This document shows, one piece after another, positions 22,186 to 26,647 of a stretch of 26,647 bases of DNA (positions are counted from its first letter, which is position 1; the number at the start of each line of letters is the position of its first letter). The position numbers and the translations under genes were made by a program. This DNA comes from Hyphomicrobiales bacterium (GTDB taxonomy: Bacteria > Pseudomonadota > Alphaproteobacteria > Rhizobiales > Aestuariivirgaceae), in the NCBI GenBank assembly GCA_016710435.1, contig JADJVV010000041.1, positions 1 through 26,647 of the forward strand, given 5' to 3'. The notes below the pieces were generated by a model that made no database searches, had not been told where the DNA came from, and saw nothing but the letters and a program-made list of their open reading frames with translations.

Positions 22186-22391
22186 GGCCTGATGCGGCGC
22201 AAAGATATGCCGAGGCGCGCAACCTGCTGATGGACCGCAACCTTGATGTCTCCCGCTACAGGACGGGCATTGCCGTGAGGAACGCGAACGGCCTCATCAT
22301 CGACTTCGACCGGCGCGAGGCGGAGGCAATGTCCATCGTTCTGGGCCAGATGGCGTCCGATATGCTGGCCGAGAAGGATGCGGGGAAATGA
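22179..22391 (+). CDS. Small hypothetical early protein
   Basis: The 70-residue product starts at ATG 22179, seven bases inside the preceding gene, with AGGAG eight bases upstream; a GTG one codon later would make a GTGA overlap. The sequence (AQRYAEARNLLMDRNLDVSR, then GLIIDFDRREAEAMSIVLGQ) is helix-strand-helix, with no recognised domain. It ends in an ATGA overlap with the zinc-ribbon gene. Confidence 0.65.
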   Translation: MVRPDAAQRYAEARNLLMDRNLDVSRYRTGIAVRNANGLIIDFDRREAEAMSIVLGQMASDMLAEKDAGK

Positions 22392-22582
22392 CCGCGCCCT
22401 GCCCCCATTGCCACGGTCGCCGTGTGACGCATGAGGTTTTTCGCCCGGCTGGAACCTATGCCTGGCCCATCACGGTCGCCTCATCCTGCGAGTTCTGCGT
22501 CGGAACTGGCGTTGCCATGACCTTCCACGAGCGGTTTGCCCTGCTGGACGAGATGCGCGCCGGGCTGGAAGCAGGCCGGTGA
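22388..22582 (+). CDS. Small zinc-ribbon protein
   Basis: The 64-residue product holds two CxxC knuckles, CPHCHGRR (residues 5-12) and CEFCVGTG (34-41), of the DnaJ-like C-x2-C-x-G type, so it probably binds one zinc ion. The rest is a short helix (FHERFALLDEMRAGLEAGR). It is coupled by ATGA at the start and by TGATG at the end. It may be a nucleic acid or protein adaptor; the partner is unknown. Confidence 0.7.
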   Translation: MTAPCPHCHGRRVTHEVFRPAGTYAWPITVASSCEFCVGTGVAMTFHERFALLDEMRAGLEAGR

Positions 22583-22956
22583 TGCGTGAACCCTCAACTA
22601 TAGCCATGCTCTACGGATGGTGGCGGGCGGCACTGAATAATGCCGATCAGCCGCGCAGCGATGGTTTCCCGGAGTGCGGCTTTTACAAGCGGCGCATGGT
22701 GAAGGGTGGGCCTTGGGTGGCTGCGCGCATCTGGTGCGAGCGTGAAATCGACGCATCGGGCGAATTGACCGGGCCAGAGTGCCTGCGTTGCGAGATCGAC
22801 GGCACCTATGCCGACCCCTGCCAGCACTGGACCTATTTGACGCCAATCTCGCGCGAAGACTACGAGGCGCTCTTGCGCCGCCGTCTGCTTCTCGACGGAA
22901 TGATGACCCCCGAACAACCCATTGACCTGAGCCGGAGACCGATATGGACACCCTGA
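22582..22956 (+). CDS. Conserved phage protein (CGFYKRRMVKGGPW type)
   Basis: From ATG 22582 (or GTG 22579) the product is 124 residues. It contains ECGFYKRRMVKGGPWVAARI, a motif widespread in small phage proteins of unknown role, followed by a Cys pair region (CLRCEIDGTYADPCQHW) and a helical end (SREDYEALLRRRLLLDGM). Cys and His positions could form a metal site. It overlaps the next gene by 13 bp. Confidence 0.7.
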   Translation: MREPSTIAMLYGWWRAALNNADQPRSDGFPECGFYKRRMVKGGPWVAARIWCEREIDASGELTGPECLRCEIDGTYADPCQHWTYLTPISREDYEALLRRRLLLDGMMTPEQPIDLSRRPIWTP

Positions 22957-23693
22957 CCACGCCAGCCATGGGGCACAACCAGCCCCCCGCCTATGATCCT
23001 GATGTGATGGCCGATCTGGCCGGGCGCACCGATGAATTCATGAACGCCTCGTCCAGAATCAGGAAGGAGTTCAGTCCAATCCAGACCGAAGAGCACGCGC
23101 GACTGCTGACCGATCACGTCTCAGGCCTGCGCGGCCTCAAGAAGCAGGTCGATGACGCCCGCAAGATCGCCAAGAAGCCGTTCGATGAGGGCGCCAAGGC
23201 AGTGCAGGAAGCCTTCAACCCGCTTCTGGACCGCATCGGCCGCGCGTTGGACGCCATGCTGGAAATGCAGGGCGATTATCTGCGCCGCCAGGCCGAGAAG
23301 GAACGCGCCCGCAAGGCTGAGGAAGAGCGCATTGCGCGAGAGGCGCAACTGGCCGCCGAGGCAAAGGCTGCGGAAGCGGCGAAGTCCGGCGACATTGACG
23401 CCGAGGCGGAAGTGGGGCGGCTGCAGAAAGAGGCCGATACTCTCGCCAGGGACGCTGCGCGCAAAACCCGCGTGAATGCTGGCAGCGCAACCGGTGCTGG
23501 CCGCACGATTTCCATGGTCACACTGCGCGAGGCGGTGATCACCAACATCAACCTGCTGTTTGTCCACTACCGCGGGCGGGCCGAGGTCATTGATGTGCTG
23601 CAGCTCCTCGCCAATGCCGACCTGCGCGCGAAGGATTGGGATGGCACCGACATTCCCGGCACCGCCACGAAAACGCGCGAGGTGGCGCGATGA
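22944..23693 (+). CDS. Coiled-coil protein of the recombination module
   Basis: This 249-residue protein begins with an ATG with GGAG six bases upstream. After MGHNQPP near the N-terminus, the protein is almost wholly helical. A long Ala/Glu/Lys/Arg coiled coil spans about residues 100-175 (RRQAEKERARKAEEERIARE). The C-terminal ~70 residues (ISMVTLREAVITNINLLFVH) form a small mixed domain. Proteins like this commonly lie just before RecT in phage recombination operons, with no assigned reaction. A structural or loading role is a guess. Confidence 0.7.
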   Translation: MDTLTTPAMGHNQPPAYDPDVMADLAGRTDEFMNASSRIRKEFSPIQTEEHARLLTDHVSGLRGLKKQVDDARKIAKKPFDEGAKAVQEAFNPLLDRIGRALDAMLEMQGDYLRRQAEKERARKAEEERIAREAQLAAEAKAAEAAKSGDIDAEAEVGRLQKEADTLARDAARKTRVNAGSATGAGRTISMVTLREAVITNINLLFVHYRGRAEVIDVLQLLANADLRAKDWDGTDIPGTATKTREVAR

Positions 23694-23965
23694 GCCTGCC
23701 GCGCAAAATTACCATCGACACACATGATCGCCGCCATGAGGGCGCTTACGTCTTGGTCACCGAGTGGAGCGGGCAGGCGCCAATCATCATGGAAACCGAG
23801 GGGTGCGACTCTTCCGTTGCGTCATGCAGGGAGAGAGCCGGTAAACTCACCAGAGAGCAGCAACGGTGGTGCATCGCCCGCCTTGTTCCGGTCGAAGGCA
23901 ATGAGTTGCTGATCCTCGATCTGGAACGCCTGCAACAATTCAACAAGAAGGACACCGAAGAATGA
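23690..23965 (+). CDS. Hypothetical small protein in recombination module
   Basis: The 91-residue product starts at ATG 23690 in an ATGA overlap with the coiled-coil gene and ends in the same way with recT. Sequence: a beta-like start (RKITIDTHDRRHEGAYVLVT), then a polar helix and a final LLILDLERLQQFNKKDTEE. I do not recognise a domain. Position directly before recT suggests an accessory role. Confidence 0.65.
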   Translation: MSLPRKITIDTHDRRHEGAYVLVTEWSGQAPIIMETEGCDSSVASCRERAGKLTREQQRWCIARLVPVEGNELLILDLERLQQFNKKDTEE

Positions 23966-24963
23966 ACGCCCTGACCACGCAATCGCCGCAATCTCTGGCA
24001 ACCAACAGTTCCATTGCCCTGCTGATGGACCCGCAGCGGTTCGATCATCTCGTGCGCGTCGGCAAGATGCTGGCGCTCTCTCCGCTGTTCCCGGCGCACC
24101 TGCGCGGTGGCTCGATAGAGGCGGGAACCGCCAATGGCGTGCTGGTTCTCAACATGGCAAACCGGCTGAATGAGGACGTGCTGACGGTGGCCCAGAACAT
24201 CTACTTTGTCGGTGGCCGGCCAGGCTGGAACACGACCTACATGATTGCCAAGGCCAATCAGCACGGTGTCTTCAAGGACGTGATTGATTGGGAGGTCGCC
24301 GGCAAGGGCGACACACTCAAGGTCACGGCCTTTGCGCTTCTCAGCGGCACCGGTCGGCGCGTGTCCGTCACGCTGGACATGGAAACGGCCAGGAAAGAGG
24401 GCTGGACCAAGAACGCCAAATACCAGTCCATTCCCGAACAGATGCTGCGCTACCGCACAGCCGCGTTTCTGATCCGCCTCTACTGTCCAGAAGTGATGAT
24501 CGGCGTTCCGACCGCCATCGAGTTGGAGATGGAAGCGCGCGATATCACGCCAGATGGCGGTGATCTGATCGAGGCCAATGATGAGGCGCCGATCGAGGCC
24601 AAGGCGGAGCCCCAGAAGCCCGCTCCGAAGGCCAAGGCCGATCCGGTGGTGACCAAGCCGGAGGCACAGCAACAAGATGCCACCAAGGCAGAGCCTGAGC
24701 GCACTGCGGCGCAGTCCGATCTTCTGTCGCAGGAGGAGCGGGGCGAGGCTGTTGATGAGGATGGCGTGGTCTCCACGACCCCCGAAGATCAGGATCGCTT
24801 CTCTGCTGTGCTGGACATGATTCTGGCTGAGGTTTCCAGCGGTTCCTCCATCGAGGACATCGAGGACATTTATGGACCGCAGATCGAAGTGCTGCGCGGT
24901 CGATTCCCTGACCTCTTTTCGATCTACCAAAAGGCAGTTGCGGCACGGGAGGAACAGAAATGA
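23962..24963 (+). CDS. recT: RecT-family ssDNA-annealing protein
   Basis: The 333-residue protein shows the RecT core: a helical start, then LNEDVLTVAQNIYFVGGRPG, WNTTYMIAKANQHGVF and, after the beta region, GWTKNAKYQSIPEQMLRYRT followed by AAFLIRLYCPEVMIGV. RecT proteins anneal complementary single strands and promote phage recombination. A low-complexity Ala/Pro/Lys/Glu linker (about 200-260) leads to an acidic helical C-terminus (SSIEDIEDIYGPQIEVLRGR) that may bind single-strand-binding protein or the neighbouring nuclease. Starts and stops are ATGA overlaps, and the exonuclease gene follows directly. Confidence 0.88.
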   Translation: MNALTTQSPQSLATNSSIALLMDPQRFDHLVRVGKMLALSPLFPAHLRGGSIEAGTANGVLVLNMANRLNEDVLTVAQNIYFVGGRPGWNTTYMIAKANQHGVFKDVIDWEVAGKGDTLKVTAFALLSGTGRRVSVTLDMETARKEGWTKNAKYQSIPEQMLRYRTAAFLIRLYCPEVMIGVPTAIELEMEARDITPDGGDLIEANDEAPIEAKAEPQKPAPKAKADPVVTKPEAQQQDATKAEPERTAAQSDLLSQEERGEAVDEDGVVSTTPEDQDRFSAVLDMILAEVSSGSSIEDIEDIYGPQIEVLRGRFPDLFSIYQKAVAAREEQK

Positions 24964-25619
24964 ACATGGTCGCACAAACCAATGCGCAGGAAGCCACGAC
25001 CAATACAGTTCCGGCCCAGCCGGTCTACCTGGTGTTCGACACCGAGACGACCGGCCTGTTCGACTTCAAACTGCCGGCCGACGATCCGTCGCAACCGCGG
25101 CTGGCATCCGTCGCCTTCATCATCGCCGACAAGGATGGCCGCGCCATCTCCACCAGAAAATCCTACATCAAGCCGGAGGGATGGGAGATGTCGGAGGGCG
25201 CCGGGGCTGTGAATGGTCTGACGACCGAATTCCTGGCCGAGGTTGGTATTTCGGTGTCGGAGATTCTGGACGACTACACCAGCCTGATCCGAGAAGGGCT
25301 CATCGCTGTCGCCTTCAATGCACAATTCGACTGCAAGATGATGCGGTCGGAGTTGCGCCGGGCGGGGCGGGGCGATCTGTTCGAGGATACGCGCAACATC
25401 TGCGTGATGCGGGGGCTCGCTCCATACCGCGACGACGGGCTGAAAATCACCGGCGGGTTCGTGAAACTATCGGTGGCCTGCGAATTCTTCGGAATCATCA
25501 ACGAGTCTGCGCACGATGCGTTGTCAGATGCCGAGGCGGCACGGTGCCTCCTTGAGCGCATGATCCGTGACGGAAGGGTCCCTGATGCTCAAGTCCATTA
25601 TGCCAAGGGCAAGGTGTAA
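24960..25619 (+). CDS. DnaQ-like DEDDh 3'-5' exonuclease
   Basis: This 219-residue protein carries the three Exo motifs: FDTETTG (Asp27, Glu29), AFNAQFDCKMM (Asp124) and HDALSDAEA (His185, Asp190). All DEDDh catalytic residues are present, so it should be an active 3'-5' exonuclease. It is coupled by ATGA to recT and could generate or trim single strands for annealing, in place of the usual RecE, lambda-exonuclease or YqaJ nuclease. A proofreading role for a phage replicase is less likely because no polymerase is seen. Confidence 0.92.
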   Translation: MNMVAQTNAQEATTNTVPAQPVYLVFDTETTGLFDFKLPADDPSQPRLASVAFIIADKDGRAISTRKSYIKPEGWEMSEGAGAVNGLTTEFLAEVGISVSEILDDYTSLIREGLIAVAFNAQFDCKMMRSELRRAGRGDLFEDTRNICVMRGLAPYRDDGLKITGGFVKLSVACEFFGIINESAHDALSDAEAARCLLERMIRDGRVPDAQVHYAKGKV

Positions 25620-25624
25620 CCGCC

Positions 25625-25891
25625 ATGACTACCGAGAAATACACCATCATCGACAACCCGCCTCCGATGCCGAAAGTGTTGCGCGGGAGTGGCAATCAGA
25701 AGGGCGAACTGCGCCTCGCGCTTGAGGCGATGACGTCCGGCCAAGGGCTTTTCGTGCCGGGTAAGGACAGCAAAGCCGTCGGGCCTCATCGCCATTCGGC
25801 GATGAAAGCTTCCGGGCATGTGTTGCGGGTCAGAACGCACGAAGGCGGGTGTTTCGTGTGGTGCTTTGCCGCCGAAGAGGCCGCGAAATGA
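25625..25891 (+). CDS. Hypothetical small protein
   Basis: The 88-residue product starts five bases after the exonuclease stop, with AAGG ten bases upstream. It contains IIDNPPPMPKVLRGSGNQKG, a helix, then GPHRHSAMKASGHVLRVRTH and a hydrophobic end (GCFVWCFAAEEAAK). A basic middle could bind nucleic acid. It ends in an ATGA overlap with the FtsK-gamma-like gene. No family recognised. Confidence 0.65.
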   Translation: MTTEKYTIIDNPPPMPKVLRGSGNQKGELRLALEAMTSGQGLFVPGKDSKAVGPHRHSAMKASGHVLRVRTHEGGCFVWCFAAEEAAK

Positions 25892-26647
25892 CCGCGAAAC
25901 TGACGCCAAAGCAGAATGAAGTCCTGAAGCACATGTGGGATATGTGGTTCGCGCGGTCCATGACCAAGGAAGCCGAAGACGACGATCTTTTCGTCGAAGC
26001 TTGCGCCATTGTCCGACGTGACGGTCGGGCGTCGAATACGTTCCTTCAAGCCGCCTTGGGGATCGGGACCGGGCGCGCCCGAAAGCTTCTGGCGCGCATG
26101 GAAGCGGCGGGGGTCATATCCCCCGCCGACGCCTTGGGCGCGCGGACGGTCTATTCGACCGCCAGCGCCGCGCCAGTCGCCCCGCCAGCGCCGACAAGCG
26201 GTCCGGACGACCAAACCCACGGCGAAGCGCCAGCGCCCGCCAGCGCCCCGCCTATCGACGCGGGCGACCAATACGCGGAAGCGGTCCGCTTAGTCCGGGC
26301 GAACCCCCATTCCTTCGGGACGTCGTTCCTTCAGCGCCGAATGGGGATCGGATACAATGCCGCCGCCCGGCTGGTCGAACGCATGGAAGACGAAGGCGTC
26401 GTTTCACGGGCGAACGCGGTCGGGAAGCGAACGCTTCTGAAGACCGACGATCAACTGATCGAAACCTTGATGGAAGCCGCCCGGACGGCAGACAACGAAG
26501 CCGATAGATCGGCGGCTTTGACGGCGGCGGTCGCCGTGCAAAGCTTGAAGACGCAACCCAAGAAAGGGGAAATGAAGATGGGCGATGTAACGGAAGACGA
26601 CGACGAAGATCGGTTCGGGAACGGCAAGCCGAAGAACGTCCAAGCGC
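25888..26647 (+). CDS. Tandem FtsK-gamma-like winged-helix protein (runs off right edge)
   Basis: The frame is open from ATG 25888 to the right end of the window (253 codons). It holds two copies of the FtsK gamma winged helix. Copy one, about residues 31-90, contains DLFVEACAIVRRDGRASNTF, LGIGTGRARKLLARMEAAGV and ISPADALG. Copy two, about 127-185, contains YAEAVRLVRANPHSFGTSFL, QRRMGIGYNAAARLVERMED and EGVV. In bacteria this domain reads KOPS sequences and touches XerD. An Ala/Pro linker (about 92-124) joins them. No FtsK motor motif is seen so far. The third part is charged and helical. About half of its Gly codons are GGG, unlike the GGC-rich neighbours. Binding target and role are unknown. 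Confidence 0.85.
   Translation, partial: MTAKLTPKQNEVLKHMWDMWFARSMTKEAEDDDLFVEACAIVRRDGRASNTFLQAALGIGTGRARKLLARMEAAGVISPADALGARTVYSTASAAPVAPPAPTSGPDDQTHGEAPAPASAPPIDAGDQYAEAVRLVRANPHSFGTSFLQRRMGIGYNAAARLVERMEDEGVVSRANAVGKRTLLKTDDQLIETLMEAARTADNEADRSAALTAAVAVQSLKTQPKKGEMKMGDVTEDDDEDRFGNGKPKNVQA

Noticed and set aside
23746..24975. Long minus-strand open frame (409 codons)
   Set aside because: It is antisense to recT and the small gene before it; Leu/Arg/His-rich shadow with no start signal.
1..26647. CRISPR arrays, tRNA genes, insertion sequences, attachment sites
   Set aside because: No regularly spaced repeats, cloverleaf-like sequence, transposase or integrase was recognised on reading both strands; attachment sites cannot be judged without the element ends.

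Overview
This window looks like about 26.6 kb of a temperate, podovirus-type phage or prophage from a GC-rich alphaproteobacterium. The alphaproteobacterial assignment rests on a GapR/DUF2312 gene, GC-rich codon use and general protein character; a Rhodobacterales-like host is an inference. Both ends cut through open reading frames, so the element continues on both sides. No tRNA, rRNA, CRISPR array, insertion sequence, integrase or recognisable lysis gene was seen.

Leftward block (minus strand, 20778 down to 1). It starts at a promoter between divergent regulators and runs without a clear break through: a Cro-like protein; small proteins; GapR; a RusA-type resolvase; a helix-turn-helix protein; an N6-adenine methyltransferase; a degraded cytosine-methylase-like gene; a DUF1376 replication-type protein; a probable small terminase; several small proteins; large terminase; portal; a DUF2829 (Tad2-like) protein; scaffold; major capsid protein; a probable head-tail connector; tail/virion proteins; a GNAT protein; a protein with an S74-type chaperone end; and the start of a probable ejection protein. 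About eighteen junctions overlap as ATGA, GTGA or TGATG, so translation is heavily coupled.

Control region (about 20779-21915). A LexA/CI-type self-cleaving repressor (plus strand, 20892-21566) is followed by a coupled two-helix membrane protein. Four 12-bp palindromes of the form GGGA-N4-TCCC lie in two pairs, one pair in front of each outward operon. One sits inside the best leftward promoter and one inside the best rightward promoter, so a single repressor probably silences both operons.

Rightward block (plus strand, 21916 to 26647). It holds small membrane, zinc-ribbon and conserved phage proteins, a coiled-coil protein, a RecT-type annealing protein, a DnaQ-like DEDDh 3'-5' exonuclease and a small unknown. 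At the edge is an unusual protein with two tandem FtsK-gamma-like winged helices and no motor domain in the visible 253 residues. RecT, the exonuclease and RusA form a plausible recombination set; terminase, portal, scaffold and capsid form the packaging/head set.
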